Source: Acetobacter syzygii (GTDB lineage: Bacteria; Pseudomonadota; Alphaproteobacteria; Acetobacterales; Acetobacteraceae). From it: 64,000 nucleotides of DNA. The stretch spans positions 1-64,000 of the forward strand of contig NZ_BAMZ01000022.1 in the NCBI RefSeq assembly GCF_000964225.1, given 5' to 3'. A program made the position numbers and the translations under genes. Within the stretch, counting starts at the first letter, position 1. Each line of letters opens with the position of its first letter. The notes under the pieces are model-generated. The model had not been told where the DNA came from. It worked only from the letters and a program-made list of their open reading frames with translations, and did no database searches. Shown piece by piece: positions 36,488 through 46,820 of this stretch.

Positions 36488-37764
36488 GCTGCAATCACCC
36501 ATTCGCCACGGCGCATGAGCGGCACGCGGCCCCCCTGCGCATCCAGCCCATCCACATCGATCTCTCCCGAGCCGATCATCCAGTCTATATGGATCATGCT
36601 GCTATTGGCACCACGGGCTGCCAATGCCGCCTCATCCTGCCCTTGCGTGTCGCGCATACATTTGGTGTAGGACTGACCAAGGGCAATGTGACTGGCTGCG
36701 TTTTCATCAAACAACGTATTCTGGAACAGGACGCCACTGCGGGAGATGGGAGAGGAATGAGGGACAAGCGCGACCTCGCCCAGACGTCTGGCGCCTTCAT
36801 CCGTATCCAGCACACGTTCAAGCACATCCTGCCCGCGTGTTGCGTGCATCTGCACAATGCGCCCGGCCTCAAACCGGACCTGAATCCCGTCAATGAGTGT
36901 ACCCTGGTGAGACAACGGTTTGGTGCTGGCAACGGTCCCTTCCACACGCAGTCGGTGGGGTGTTGTAAACACCTCCTCGGTTGGAATGTTGGGGTTGCAC
37001 ACAATGCCATTGCCCGCCTTTTCCGCACCGCCAGCCCAGTCGTGCCCATCGGCCAGCCCAACCAGCAGGTCCGTGCCGGGGCCGGAAAAATGCAGGGCAT
37101 CGTAGCGCACATCGTTCAAAAACGCGGCACGGCGGTGCAGAATGGCGTTATGTGCCTCCCAGTCGGCCACAGGGTCATCCCCCGTCAGGCGCGAGACGGC
37201 AAAAATGGCCTGCCAGAGTTTTGCCACCGCCTGCTCTTCGGGCAGACCGGGGAACACCTGCATGGCCCATGCCGGAGTGGCGGCAGCCACAATGCACCAG
37301 TTCACATCAAAATTGGTGATGATCTCCATGGCCGGGCGGTTCACTTTGGAAGCCGCCTTGCTTGCGCGGGAGACATGGTCCGGGTTCTGCCCGGCAAGGA
37401 GTGCAGGATTGGAGCCCGTAATGGCCATACGGGCAGCCCCGGCCCGGAACCCCTCCGCCATACCGGCGGAAAGCCAGCCAGATGCTGTATCGAAGGTACT
37501 TTCCTCGGCAAATCTGTAGCGGGCGAGTGTGGTTTCCTCATCCGAATAGAATGTGGTCACCAAAGATGCCCCAGCCTTGTAGGCATGTTCCGTAATACGG
37601 CGGACCAATGGCACGGCATGGAGGGGGGCGGTCATAATAACCTGCTGACCGGGGGCAACGTTCAACCCCGTACGGGCCGCCACCTCGCCCAGCCGGTCCA
37701 GCATGGCGGAAAATTCGGCTGAGGCCAGATAGCCACCTGTGGCCTGCGTGTTCTGTTCTGTCAC
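36484..37764 (-). CDS. Aminopeptidase, M29 family
   Basis: A 426-residue M29 (thermophilic aminopeptidase/AmpS) metallopeptidase, slightly longer than the family mean. Metal ligands are visible: Glu in NIPTEEVFTTP, Glu in RRLGEVALVP, His in NTLFDENAASHIALG, and His-x-Asp in SSMIHIDWMIG. It removes N-terminal residues from peptides in the cytoplasm; no signal peptide is seen. Co-translated with the small exported protein downstream. Confidence 0.9.
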   Translation of the reverse strand: MTEQNTQATGGYLASAEFSAMLDRLGEVAARTGLNVAPGQQVIMTAPLHAVPLVRRITEHAYKAGASLVTTFYSDEETTLARYRFAEESTFDTASGWLSAGMAEGFRAGAARMAITGSNPALLAGQNPDHVSRASKAASKVNRPAMEIITNFDVNWCIVAAATPAWAMQVFPGLPEEQAVAKLWQAIFAVSRLTGDDPVADWEAHNAILHRRAAFLNDVRYDALHFSGPGTDLLVGLADGHDWAGGAEKAGNGIVCNPNIPTEEVFTTPHRLRVEGTVASTKPLSHQGTLIDGIQVRFEAGRIVQMHATRGQDVLERVLDTDEGARRLGEVALVPHSSPISRSGVLFQNTLFDENAASHIALGQSYTKCMRDTQGQDEAALAARGANSSMIHIDWMIGSGEIDVDGLDAQGGRVPLMRRGEWVIAA

Positions 37765-37814
37765 GTTTATGCCTGTCCCTGTTTGTGGCGTAACCCTTTG
37801 TGCGTATGGGATAC

Positions 37815-38399
37815 CTAAGGCGCGCTGGCGTCAACTCCTGCTGGTGGCGCAACTGGCAGTTCAAAAGGTTTAAGGTCTGCTGGCAGGTAAAGCGGATGGC
37901 ACGGCCGCCCCCCGGCACTCAGCCTGAGCGCACACACGGCAATACCGTGGCTTTGCAACATATGCACCACCTGCGGGCCACGCGCACGCAATGCCTTGTG
38001 GTGGGGAGAACCATAGGCAGCCACAACAAGGTCGGCCTGCCGTGCCATATCCAGCAAAGCGGCGTCGTTCCCCGGCCCTACGGGGTCCGGTGTTTCCAGC
38101 AGGCGCATCTGGTCCGTACAGCGGTAGGCAAAGGTGTTACCCACAAACAGGCCACCATACCCCCATGCGCGCGCATAGCGCTGGCATTTGGCAACGGTCC
38201 GGTCATCCCCATGTTCGGTTGCTACGGAAGGGTTCATCATCAGCCACATAACCAGTGGTTTGCCCTCCTCCCACACGCGGCGCAGGGTATAGCGGTAGCA
38301 TTTATCCGGCCCGCCATAACTGGCCGTACTCACAACATCCCCCGATAATTTGAGCGGGCGGGACTGGCCAACGTGATGGCCCTTGAACAGATCCTTCAT
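37815..38399 (-). CDS. DUF1643 domain protein
   Basis: A 194-residue protein with the DUF1643 pattern: YRYTLRRVWEEGKPLVMWLMMNPS near 36-59, VGNTFAYRCTD near 86-96, GPGNDAALLDMA and AAYG near 108-129. DUF1643 proteins are widespread in bacteria and phages and have no settled function. The first 25 residues and the Pro/Ala-rich tail are outside the domain. It stands between the aminopeptidase and acetyltransferase genes with gaps of 50 and 153 bases. Confidence 0.8.
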   Translation of the reverse strand: MKDLFKGHHVGQSRPLKLSGDVVSTASYGGPDKCYRYTLRRVWEEGKPLVMWLMMNPSVATEHGDDRTVAKCQRYARAWGYGGLFVGNTFAYRCTDQMRLLETPDPVGPGNDAALLDMARQADLVVAAYGSPHHKALRARGPQVVHMLQSHGIAVCALRLSAGGRPCHPLYLPADLKPFELPVAPPAGVDASAP

Positions 38400-38552
38400 A
38401 ACGCTCCCGGCTGGCAGAGTTTATGCATAATTGTCCCTGTTTAGGCTGCAACGCCAGCCAGCACAAACCACACAGGCCATGCCGCCAGCAGACCAGCCCC
38501 CAATACCGGCAACCATAGGAACAGCCCTTGCGCCAGCCCCCCGTCTGCCCTG

Positions 38553-39143
38553 TTAGGGTGCAAACCCCGTGCGGTCCTCCGCGGTTAGCGGGCGGATGAC
38601 CCGGCATGGCACACCAGCCGCCACCACACCGGCAGGCACATCCCGCGTAACCACACTGCCTGCGCCAATAATGCTGCCCTCGCCAATACGCACACCGGGG
38701 TTAATATGCACTCCCGCCCCCACCCACACACGGTTGCCAATATGGATAGGCCGTGCATGGCACCCGCCCATGGCCCGCTCCTGTGGGTCCAGCGCGTGGT
38801 TGGCGGTGTACAGCCCCACCCGCGGGCCAAATAACACATCATCCCCAATTTCAATCCCGCCTGCATCAAGCAGAACGCAGTCAAAGTTCGCGTAGAAATT
38901 ATGGCCGATTGTAATGTTGCGCCCAAACTCGCACCGCAGGGTTGGCTCAAAATGCACACCCTGACCAATGTGACCCAGCAGTTCGCGCAGAATACGCTCC
39001 CGCTCGGGCTGGGGGCGGCCAAAACTGGCATTGTAGCGATTGGTCAGCAACACCGCATTCTGGCGGGCCTGCACCAGTTCCGGGGTCAGGTCATTGTACA
39101 TTGCGCCTGTGCGCATATGCGCCATCTGCTCTGCTAGGGTCAT
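38553..39143 (-). CDS. Sugar O-acetyltransferase, maltose acetyltransferase type
   Basis: A 196-residue hexapeptide-repeat acetyltransferase. The N-terminal Mac domain (TGAMYNDLTPELVQAR near 12-27) is followed by the left-handed beta-helix with repeated I/V-G-x4 units (IGNRVWVGAGVHINPGVRIG). The catalytic His is in LYTANHALDPQERA near 110-123. Such enzymes move acetyl from acetyl-CoA to maltose, galactoside or related sugars; LacA/NodL relatives are possible. Two downstream ATGs could also serve as starts. Confidence 0.85.
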   Translation of the reverse strand: MTLAEQMAHMRTGAMYNDLTPELVQARQNAVLLTNRYNASFGRPQPERERILRELLGHIGQGVHFEPTLRCEFGRNITIGHNFYANFDCVLLDAGGIEIGDDVLFGPRVGLYTANHALDPQERAMGGCHARPIHIGNRVWVGAGVHINPGVRIGEGSIIGAGSVVTRDVPAGVVAAGVPCRVIRPLTAEDRTGFAP

Positions 39144-39453
39144 GCGTTCTGTTTGGTCCTGTTGTGTGCCGCGTTATGGTTGCCCCGCGCTCCCTGCGCG
39201 GGTAACGCCAGACTGGCTGTTATTCAGGTGTGTGGCACGCCAATGTGCCGTGGTTGTGGCAATAATGGATGCCTGCCTGCGGCGAATTTTTGCCAGACTA
39301 TACCTAAGGGGAACACATTGGGCGTGGGTAATAGACCCCGCTCCCAACACAATCAGGCCCAGCTTTTGCGGGAAGGAGATTTTGTGCCCCTACTCCGCAG
39401 GGCAGAGGGGAAACCATCCATTCGTGGCCACACAGGGGCACTTCGTCCCTGAG
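39144..39453. other. 310-bp region between acetyltransferase and MFS genes
   Basis: No gene is supported; open frames here lack ribosome sites. An 8-bp perfect inverted repeat, GTGCCCCT (39384-39391) and AGGGGCAC (39434-39441), frames the last 58 bases before the MFS stop. The region must hold the acetyltransferase promoter and the 3' end of the MFS transcript. Confidence 0.4.
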
Positions 39454-40695
39454 TTATGGGGTCTCTCCACCCAATGTGCTTTGCGGGTGCAGGCGCGCAT
39501 TAAGCAAGGTGAGCACCAGCACAACCAGTGCTGCCAGCCCCACGGTCAGCATAAGGGCAGGGGCCAGACCACCCCCTATCCACCCCGCCAGCCGGGTTTG
39601 CAGCAGGGCGTTGCTGGCCGCGATCAGATTCCCACACTGGTAGGCCAACCCCGGAAATGTGGCCCGCACGGAAGCGGGGGAAAGTTCGCTCAGATAGGCT
39701 GGCACAACGCCCCACGCCCCCTGAATGCAGAACTGGATGCACATGGCCCCCACCCCCAGCCAGAACACGGAATGCGGCAGGGTCCACAACGGCAGGAGTG
39801 GCAGGGTCAGGGCAGCCGCCACCGCAATGGAATACTGGCGGCCAATCCGCTGGGACAGCACACCAAATACAACCCCACCAGCAATGGCCGCCAGATTATA
39901 CAGCACAGCAAGCGTGGTAATGGAGGGCGGGGGCACATGCCGCTCAAGTGCCAAAAACACCTTGGGGTACAGGTCCTGCGACCCGTGGCTCATAAAGTTA
40001 AAGGCTGCCATCAGCACCACAGCAAACACGCACAGCGCCATATTCTGCCGGGCGACCTCCAGCATACCGGGCTGGCGCACGGCCCCTGCCCCCTGGGCCT
40101 TCCGGGCCAGCCAGTCCGGGCTTTCTGGCACACGTAGCCAGATGTAAAGGGCGGACACAATGGCCCCTCCCCCCAGCACAAACAGCCCCCGCCAGCCCAG
40201 AACAGGCAACAGCAAAAACATAAGCGACGCCAGCAGATACCCCGCAGGATAACCCGCCTGTAAAATACCCGATGCCGTGCCACGCCACGTTGGCGGCACG
40301 CTCTCCATGATCAGGGATGTGCCAACCCCCCATTCCCCACCCAGAGCAATGCCAAACAGGGCACGCAAGACCAGAAAGAGCGTCAGGTTTGGTGCAAAGG
40401 CCGAGAGCACCTCAATCAGCGAGTAAATGGTAATGGTGCCGATCAGCACGGGTTTGCGGCCATACTGGTCTGCCGCCCGCCCGCACAAAAATGCCCCTAA
40501 GGGGCGGGTAATCAGGGTAAGCGTTGGCGCCAGCAGCACGGTCTCCAGCGAGGTGGAAAAACTGTGAGCCACGTTATCCAGCGTAAACAGGACAATAAAA
40601 AAATCGCACGCATCAAGCATCCATCCCAAAAAGGAGGCGGCAACAACATGCCGAGCTGTTGTGCGGTCAATGGTGGAAAGGGCACTGGCGACCAT
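39454..40695 (-). CDS. MFS transporter, sialate/carboxylate:H+ symporter type
   Basis: A 413-residue twelve-helix MFS protein. The first helix region reads FLGWMLDACDFFIVLFTL, typical of the SHS/metabolite-H+ symporter branch (NanT, JEN1-type lactate carriers); the loop 2-3 signature is GRAADQYGRKPVL, and GIALGGEWGVGTSLIMESVP is the usual helix 4 block. Placement beside acs and the prp operon hints at a monocarboxylate such as lactate, acetate or propionate. AGGAG is seven bases before ATG 40695. It is separated from acs by 264 bp, so probably transcribed on its own. Confidence 0.82.
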   Translation of the reverse strand: MVASALSTIDRTTARHVVAASFLGWMLDACDFFIVLFTLDNVAHSFSTSLETVLLAPTLTLITRPLGAFLCGRAADQYGRKPVLIGTITIYSLIEVLSAFAPNLTLFLVLRALFGIALGGEWGVGTSLIMESVPPTWRGTASGILQAGYPAGYLLASLMFLLLPVLGWRGLFVLGGGAIVSALYIWLRVPESPDWLARKAQGAGAVRQPGMLEVARQNMALCVFAVVLMAAFNFMSHGSQDLYPKVFLALERHVPPPSITTLAVLYNLAAIAGGVVFGVLSQRIGRQYSIAVAAALTLPLLPLWTLPHSVFWLGVGAMCIQFCIQGAWGVVPAYLSELSPASVRATFPGLAYQCGNLIAASNALLQTRLAGWIGGGLAPALMLTVGLAALVVLVLTLLNARLHPQSTLGGETP

Positions 40696-40959
40696 GGGGG
40701 TACTCCTGCTTGCCGGTTCCCACCTTGTGGCATGTCAGCACCTGTTTCCGCCACGCAGGAATGATCACGAATACGCCAGTATTTTAAACAGATTTTTCAT
40801 AACGCCATAAAACTGTAGCCAACACACAGGCCGCACGGTGGCACAGCGCACCCGCCACAGCCCATAGACCACAAATGCAGAAGGGCCGGGGCGTTGCCGC
40901 CTCGACCCCCCGGTCTTGCCGCGCTAAGCAAGATTCCTTGTGTGCTCAGCCCATAAGCA

Positions 40960-42942
40960 TCATGCTCTGGCCTGCACTGCTTCTGCCTGCCCAAAGGCCA
41001 TCTGCCCCCACACACGCTCCCGCAGCATGGGCACAATGGACTGATCGCTCAGGGCAGACAGATCACCCAGTTCATTCGTATCGCCGCTGGCAATCTTGCG
41101 CAACAGGCGGCGCACAATTTTACCTGACCGGGTGCGTGGCAGATCCGGTACCAGATACACAGCCTCCGGTGCTGCGTACCGCCCGATCAGCTTGACCACC
41201 AGCCTGCTTATGCCGGCCTCGTCCAGCCCAGTGGCGGCATCCTTGCGCAAAATGGCAAACACCACCAGCGCCTGCCCCTTGACCGGGTGGTCCACACCCA
41301 CTGCTGCGCATTCCACAATTCTGTGGTCTTCGCCCAGTGCATCCTCCACCTCAGCCGTGCCAAGGCGATGCCCGGCAATGTTAATAACGTCATCCATACG
41401 GCCGGTTATCCAGTAATAACCATCCTCATCCCGTTTGGCGCCATCGCCTGTAAAATACAGGCCGGGGACCATGGCAAAGTAGGTCTGGCAAAAACGGGCA
41501 TGGTCCCCCCATATGGTGCGCGCCTGACCGGGCCACGAGCGGGCAATGCACAGTGCTCCTTCCGCCGCACCCTGCTCCACCTTACCCTGCGGATCGGTAA
41601 TCACCATTTCCACGCCTGGCAGAGGCATGGTGGCAGAGCCTGGTTTGAGCGACTGCACACCGGGTATGGGGCCAAGCACAATGCCCGCGGTCTCGGTCTG
41701 CCACCATGTATCCACCACCGGACAACGCTTTTTGCCCACCACATCATGGTACCACAGCCACGCATCCGGGCTTATTGGCTCCCCCGCAACCCCAAGCAGG
41801 CGCAGGGAGTCGAGCTTATGCCTGTTCACCACCGCATCGCCTTCCGCCATCATGGCACGTACGGCGGTGGGCGCGGTAAAGAGCATGGTCACCTTATTGG
41901 CATCTATCAGCTCAAACCACCGGCCGGGCTGGGGGTAAGTTGGCAGACTATCCGAGATCATGGTGGTGCCGCCATTGGCCAATGGCCCATAAACGACCGA
42001 AGTATGCCCCGTAATCCATGCCACATCGGCCGTGCACCACAGCACATCACCCGGCTGATGGGTGTAAACCATGCCCATGGTGTACGCAGCCCACACCATA
42101 TAACCACCCGTTGCATGAACAACGGCCTTGGGCTTGCCCGTGCTACCCGATGTGTAGAGCATAAACAGGGGTTCTTCCGCCCGCATGACAACGGGGACAA
42201 AATCCACCTCGAAATTATCTACAAAATCGTGAAAATCATAGTCTCTTCCCGGTAGCATGGGAACAGCCTCTTCCGATGTACGCACGACCAGAACGGAATG
42301 CACACCACTATTGCCCCCGGCTATGCGCAGGGCCTCGTCCATGCTCTGCTTGTAAGGCACCGGCTTGTTGCCACGCCATGCCATGTTAGCGGTAATAACG
42401 GCAACTGCGCCGCTATCCACCAGCCGTTCGGCAATACCTTCGGCCGAAAAACCACCAAACAGCACCACATGCACGGCACCAATACGCGCACATGCCAGCA
42501 TGGACACAACCGCCTCCGACACCATGGGCAGGCAAATGGCAACCCTGTGCCCTTTTTCCACCCCCAGGTGCGTCAGGGCATTGGCAAGGCGGCAAACGCG
42601 CTCGTGCAGGTCCTTGTATGTCAGACTTTCCGACCGTCCCTGTGCCTCACGCTGGCTGATCAGGGCCACCTGATCGCCCCTGTCGGTCAAATGCCGGTCT
42701 ATGCAGCAGACAGAGGCGTTGAGTGTACCATCCGCAAACCAGCTTATGGACACATCTTTTTCAAAACTACCAGAAAAACCAATGCTCGGTCTGGAACACC
42801 AGTGAATGCGGGCAGCCTGTTGCAGCCAGAATCCGTCCGGGTCTCGTCGGGCGTACTCACGCATGGCCTGCAACTGCTCCGGCGTCATAATCGCCGGGTA
42901 GTGCGGGTAGTTACGGGCAGGAATAACCGTTTGGTCCGTCAT
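40960..42942 (-). CDS. acs: Acetyl-CoA synthetase (AMP-forming)
   Basis: A 660-residue acyl-CoA synthetase. The ATP-binding P-loop is YTSGSTGKPKAVVHATGGY, the A8 hinge GRMDDVINIAGHRL, and the acetylatable catalytic Lys lies in RTRSGKIVRR near 590. The substrate-pocket motif is DTWWQTET, whose second Trp limits Acs to acetate; PrpE propionyl enzymes lack it. So although it closes the prpDCB operon in the prpE position, the sequence says acetate first. Start ATG 42942 (MTDQTVIPARNY) has GGGGA upstream. In acetic acid bacteria Acs serves acetate re-use. Confidence 0.88.
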   Translation of the reverse strand: MTDQTVIPARNYPHYPAIMTPEQLQAMREYARRDPDGFWLQQAARIHWCSRPSIGFSGSFEKDVSISWFADGTLNASVCCIDRHLTDRGDQVALISQREAQGRSESLTYKDLHERVCRLANALTHLGVEKGHRVAICLPMVSEAVVSMLACARIGAVHVVLFGGFSAEGIAERLVDSGAVAVITANMAWRGNKPVPYKQSMDEALRIAGGNSGVHSVLVVRTSEEAVPMLPGRDYDFHDFVDNFEVDFVPVVMRAEEPLFMLYTSGSTGKPKAVVHATGGYMVWAAYTMGMVYTHQPGDVLWCTADVAWITGHTSVVYGPLANGGTTMISDSLPTYPQPGRWFELIDANKVTMLFTAPTAVRAMMAEGDAVVNRHKLDSLRLLGVAGEPISPDAWLWYHDVVGKKRCPVVDTWWQTETAGIVLGPIPGVQSLKPGSATMPLPGVEMVITDPQGKVEQGAAEGALCIARSWPGQARTIWGDHARFCQTYFAMVPGLYFTGDGAKRDEDGYYWITGRMDDVINIAGHRLGTAEVEDALGEDHRIVECAAVGVDHPVKGQALVVFAILRKDAATGLDEAGISRLVVKLIGRYAAPEAVYLVPDLPRTRSGKIVRRLLRKIASGDTNELGDLSALSDQSIVPMLRERVWGQMAFGQAEAVQARA

Positions 42943-42993
42943 GGTCTTGTATCCCCTGTTTTTTTGTTGTGTTCGGGACAAAGGTCTGCGGTT

Positions 42994-43926
42994 TCAGGCG
43001 GCAGTGCGGTCGGGCTGGCCAATGTGCGGGAGAACCGTGGCCACAATGCCTGCATCGAGCGTTTCATAATCATAATACCGGAGTGTTTTGTACAGCTCTT
43101 CACGGGTTTGCATCCGGTCCAGCATGTTCTGTGTGCCACCCGTGCGGGCAATGGTGGCATACAGATCCGCCTGTGCCTTATTGGCTGCACGGAGCGAACT
43201 GACCGGCCATATGACCATACTGTAGCCCATGGCCTCAAACTCGGACGCCGTAAAATAGGGCGAGCGGCCAAACTCGGTCATGTTTGCCAGCAATGGCACA
43301 TCGGGCAGGCGGCGCGCAAACTCCCTGAACATCTCTTCCGAGATCAGGGCTTCTGGAAAAATTGCATCGGCTCCGGCCTCGTAATACAGGCGGGCGCGGG
43401 CCACTGCACCATCCAACCCTTCCGAACCTGCGGCATCTGTACGGGCAATAACCACCATGTTGCGCCGCGCACGGGCTGCGGCGGCTACTTTTTGGGCCAT
43501 TTCCTGTGCAGAAACGAGCTTTTTATCATTCAGATGCCCGCATTTTTTGGGCAGGATCTGGTCTTCTATGTGCACGGCTGCGGCCCCGGCCTCCTCAAAT
43601 GCACGCACCATGTTCATGACATTCAGGGTTTCACCATAGCCGGTATCTCCATCCACCAGCACGGGCAGGCCAGAAGCCCGCACGACCTGACGGATGAAAA
43701 AACACACCTCGTCTATGGTAATAATACCAAGGTCTGGCAGCCCCATACTGGCGGTCATGGCTGCGCCAGAAAGATACAGCGCACCAAACCCGCAATCTCT
43801 GGCCTGTAGGGCCGCCTGCCCGTTATGCGCACCAGGAATTTGCATAATGCCGCGCCTGTGCATCATCTCTCTAAAACGCTGTCCCGCGGGAACTGCGGGC
43901 AGGTCTTTTCCTACCAGATAGGTCAT
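42994..43926 (-). CDS. prpB: 2-methylisocitrate lyase
   Basis: A 310-residue lyase of the isocitrate lyase/PEP mutase superfamily, splitting 2-methylisocitrate to pyruvate and succinate. The catalytic loop KKCGH is present near 128-132 ([16 protein letters not shown]), with metal-site Asp residues in DGDTGYG. Its ATG overlaps the prpC stop as ATGA (43923-43926), so the two are co-translated. Confidence 0.95.
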   Translation of the reverse strand: MTYLVGKDLPAVPAGQRFREMMHRRGIMQIPGAHNGQAALQARDCGFGALYLSGAAMTASMGLPDLGIITIDEVCFFIRQVVRASGLPVLVDGDTGYGETLNVMNMVRAFEEAGAAAVHIEDQILPKKCGHLNDKKLVSAQEMAQKVAAAARARRNMVVIARTDAAGSEGLDGAVARARLYYEAGADAIFPEALISEEMFREFARRLPDVPLLANMTEFGRSPYFTASEFEAMGYSMVIWPVSSLRAANKAQADLYATIARTGGTQNMLDRMQTREELYKTLRYYDYETLDAGIVATVLPHIGQPDRTAA

Positions 43927-45092
43927 GCTGCATACTCCAGTCCATCGCGCTCACGCAGAGGGGGTAGTGGGCGAACATCCGGCCCCGTATAGTTGGCGGA
44001 AGGACGGATAATTTTTCCATCCTGCCGCTGTTCCATAATATGTGCGCACCAGCCCGTAACGCGGGACATAACAAAAACAGGGGTGAACATGGCCGTGGGA
44101 ATACCCATGGCGTTGTAGGAAACCGCACTGAACCAGTCGAGGTTGGGGAACATCTTTTTCTGTTCCGCCATAACCCGCTCAATCCGTTCGGCCACGGTGT
44201 AGAGCCGCATGGTGCCATTCCGGCGGGAAAGTTCCCTTGCGGTTTCCTTGATAATACCATTCCGGGGGTCAGCCAGTGTGTACACCGGATGGCCAAAGCC
44301 AATAATCACCTCCCGCGCCTCCAGCCTGCGGCGGATGTCTGCCTCGGCTTCGTCCGCTGTGCGGTAGCGCTGCTGGATATCCAGCGCCACCTCGTTTGCG
44401 CCACCATGCTTGGGGCCACGCAGCGCACCAATAGCTGCGGTCACGGCGGAATACATATCCGACCCTGTACCGGCCACCACGCGGGAGGCAAAGGTGGAGG
44501 CATTAAACTCATGCTCGGCATACAGAATGAGCGATGTGTGCATGGCCTGCACCCAGTCTGATGGCGGCGTGTGCCCATGCAGCAGATGCAAAAAATGCCC
44601 ACCAACAGTTTCATCATCCGTACGGGTGTCTATCCGTCGCCCGTGGTTGGAATAATGATACCAGTAGAGCAGCATGGAACCGGTGGAGGCAACAAGCCGG
44701 TCCGCAATCTCGCGCGCGCCTGCTGTGGGGCAATCGCTCCGTTCGGGCAGGGCACAGCCCAGAACAGACACCGCCGTGCGCAGCACATCCATGGGGTGGG
44801 TGGAAGCTGGCAGACGCTCCAGTGCCGCCCGCACAATATCGGGCAGGTCGCGCAGGCTGTACAGGTGGCGTTTATACCCTTCCAGCTCCGCCGTATTGGG
44901 CAGATAACCGTGGATAAGCAGGTAGGCGACCTCCTCAAACGTGCAGGCACGGGCAAGGTCTTTTATATCGTACCCACGGTAGTGCAGGTCGTTGCCGCTA
45001 TGGCCTACGGTGCTGAGCGCGGTATTACCCGCCACGGTGCCGGACAGGGCGACAGATTTTTTTGGTTTTGTGCGGTGCAGTTCGGTGTGCAT
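43923..45092 (-). CDS. prpC: 2-methylcitrate synthase
   Basis: A 389-residue citrate-synthase-fold enzyme joining propionyl-CoA and oxaloacetate. Size and opening ([30 protein letters not shown] region) fit PrpC rather than the longer GltA. Catalytic His residues lie in [10 protein letters not shown] and [14 protein letters not shown], and the Asp near the end in [22 protein letters not shown] precedes ATG 45092. Placed between prpD and prpB. Confidence 0.94.
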   Translation of the reverse strand: MHTELHRTKPKKSVALSGTVAGNTALSTVGHSGNDLHYRGYDIKDLARACTFEEVAYLLIHGYLPNTAELEGYKRHLYSLRDLPDIVRAALERLPASTHPMDVLRTAVSVLGCALPERSDCPTAGAREIADRLVASTGSMLLYWYHYSNHGRRIDTRTDDETVGGHFLHLLHGHTPPSDWVQAMHTSLILYAEHEFNASTFASRVVAGTGSDMYSAVTAAIGALRGPKHGGANEVALDIQQRYRTADEAEADIRRRLEAREVIIGFGHPVYTLADPRNGIIKETARELSRRNGTMRLYTVAERIERVMAEQKKMFPNLDWFSAVSYNAMGIPTAMFTPVFVMSRVTGWCAHIMEQRQDGKIIRPSANYTGPDVRPLPPLRERDGLEYAA

Positions 45093-45127
45093 GGTCCTTG
45101 CTCCCCTGCCTGGATCTGTTCTGTCTG

Positions 45128-46690
45128 TCAGGACGTCAGGGCCACAGTCTGCTGGGTGTTTTTGGCACCCACACCAGACTGGCCAAAATTGAAAATGCCC
45201 TCCACCTGATTAAGCTGCATGTCCTTGGGTGGAATATACAGCTCCAGCTGGTGCAGTTCCCCGGCTTTAAGCTCTGGCAGGCGTTGCACAACTGCCAGAA
45301 AACGCTCAACTTCCGCCGGGTCCACAATCCCTTCGGACAAGGTGCGGAATTTTTGAATATAGTCCGCCCTCTGCCACGGGGTGGCACCCAGCGTATGGGC
45401 GTTGGCAACCGCCAGTTTATCCTCCAGCACCGTGCCGTTTTTCATGCGGATGATAATGCGCCCCCCAAAGGCTTTTTTGTCCGGGTCGGTTTGATGGTAG
45501 CGTTCTGTCCACTCCGGTTTTTCAATCGTATGGATTTTTTTCCACAACCGGACCGTATCGGGCCTGCGTGCGCGCTCTGGTTCGTAGGAGCGCACATGGT
45601 GCCAGCACCCATCCTGCAGGGCCACTGCCACAATATACATAATGGAATGGTCCAGTGTTTCCCGCGTGGCCTGTGGGTCAAACTTCTGCGGGTCGTTGGA
45701 GCCTGTGCCAATAACATAATGGGTATGGTGGCTGGTTTCGATCAGCACATCATCCACATCATCCCAGTTGCTGATTTTTTTACCCATGCGAAAAGCAAGG
45801 TCGATCAGCGCCTGACTCTGGTATTCGGCCGAGTGTTCCTTGGTAAAGGAGGACAGAATGGCCCGTTTTGGCTCGCCCATGGTGGGTAATGGCACAGTAT
45901 AGAGCGCATTTTTGCCATCCAGCATCCATGCAATGACCCCGTCCTCTCCCTCATAGATGGGAGTTGGGGATGTTTCTCCCAACATCGCACGATCGACCGA
46001 TTCCACGGCCATTTTTCCAGCATGGGCAGGGGCATATGCCTTCCATGATGAAATTTCGCCCTTGCGGCTCTGGCGGGTGGCGGTGGTCACATGCAACGCC
46101 TGCCCAATGGCCTGGTAAATGACCGAAGGCGGCAGGCGCAAAAGCGTGCCAATGCCAGCCGCAACAGACGGGCCAAGGTGGGCAACATGGTCAATCTTAT
46201 GCTTATGCAGGCAGATTGCCCGGGCCAGATCAATCTGGATTTCGTACCCCGTGGCAATCCCCCGGATCAGGTCTGCGCCACTGCGGTTGCACTGCTGTGC
46301 TACCGCCAGAATACCGGGAATATTGTCCCCCGGATGCGAGTATTCTGCTGCCAGAAACGTATCATGAAAATCAAGCTCCCGCACGGCCGTGCCATTGGCC
46401 CATGCCGCCCATTCTGCATGGACCCGCACATCTGCCCCCATGCCAAACACCGTGGCACCACCCGGCCTGCGGTGCGCCAGTGCCTCGGTCCGTGCGCTCA
46501 TGACCGAATGGCGGTTGACGGAAGCCATGGCAACAGCGGCATTGTCGATCATGCGGTTGATGATCATGTCCGCCACGGCGGGTTCCACGGCAACCGGGTC
46601 AGCCGCGACCTGTGCAATTTTCCATGCCAGCTGGTCCGCACGGTTCAGGCGCTCGCTCTCGGGGTGCACGCGCACATCATGATTCTGCAT
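45128..46690 (-). CDS. prpD: 2-methylcitrate dehydratase PrpD
   Basis: A 520-residue MmgE/PrpD-family dehydratase turning 2-methylcitrate to 2-methylaconitate. Typical blocks are [18 protein letters not shown] near 46-63, [24 protein letters not shown] near 85-108, and [22 protein letters not shown] near 325-346. First gene of prpD-prpC-prpB-acs. No acnD/prpF pair is seen, so the classical PrpD route applies. Divergent from its probable regulator. Confidence 0.94.
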   Translation of the reverse strand: MQNHDVRVHPESERLNRADQLAWKIAQVAADPVAVEPAVADMIINRMIDNAAVAMASVNRHSVMSARTEALAHRRPGGATVFGMGADVRVHAEWAAWANGTAVRELDFHDTFLAAEYSHPGDNIPGILAVAQQCNRSGADLIRGIATGYEIQIDLARAICLHKHKIDHVAHLGPSVAAGIGTLLRLPPSVIYQAIGQALHVTTATRQSRKGEISSWKAYAPAHAGKMAVESVDRAMLGETSPTPIYEGEDGVIAWMLDGKNALYTVPLPTMGEPKRAILSSFTKEHSAEYQSQALIDLAFRMGKKISNWDDVDDVLIETSHHTHYVIGTGSNDPQKFDPQATRETLDHSIMYIVAVALQDGCWHHVRSYEPERARRPDTVRLWKKIHTIEKPEWTERYHQTDPDKKAFGGRIIIRMKNGTVLEDKLAVANAHTLGATPWQRADYIQKFRTLSEGIVDPAEVERFLAVVQRLPELKAGELHQLELYIPPKDMQLNQVEGIFNFGQSGVGAKNTQQTVALTS

Positions 46691-46701
46691 TGCTTCAACC
46701 C

Positions 46702-46801
46702 TTGCAATCTTGTGATCTGGGGAAACAGTTGCAGACTATTGCGTAAAGCAGCAGAGGAATAAGAGTAGAAAGAAGCGAAGGAATTCGCACCTGTTGCAAA
46801 G
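46702..46801. promoter_or_regulatory. prpD / regulator divergent promoter with repeated TTGCA sites
   Basis: The 130-bp gap between prpD and the regulator has TTGCAATC (46702-46709), TTGCAGAC (46729-46736) and TTGCAAAG (46794-46801), all in the same orientation, plus TTGCGTAAAG at 46739. PrpR/RamB-family regulators of actinobacteria are known to bind TTTGCAAA-like sites, so these are candidate operators. The assignment is by pattern only. Confidence 0.45.
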
Positions 46802-46820
46802 TCTGTGAAGGTCGGTGTGT

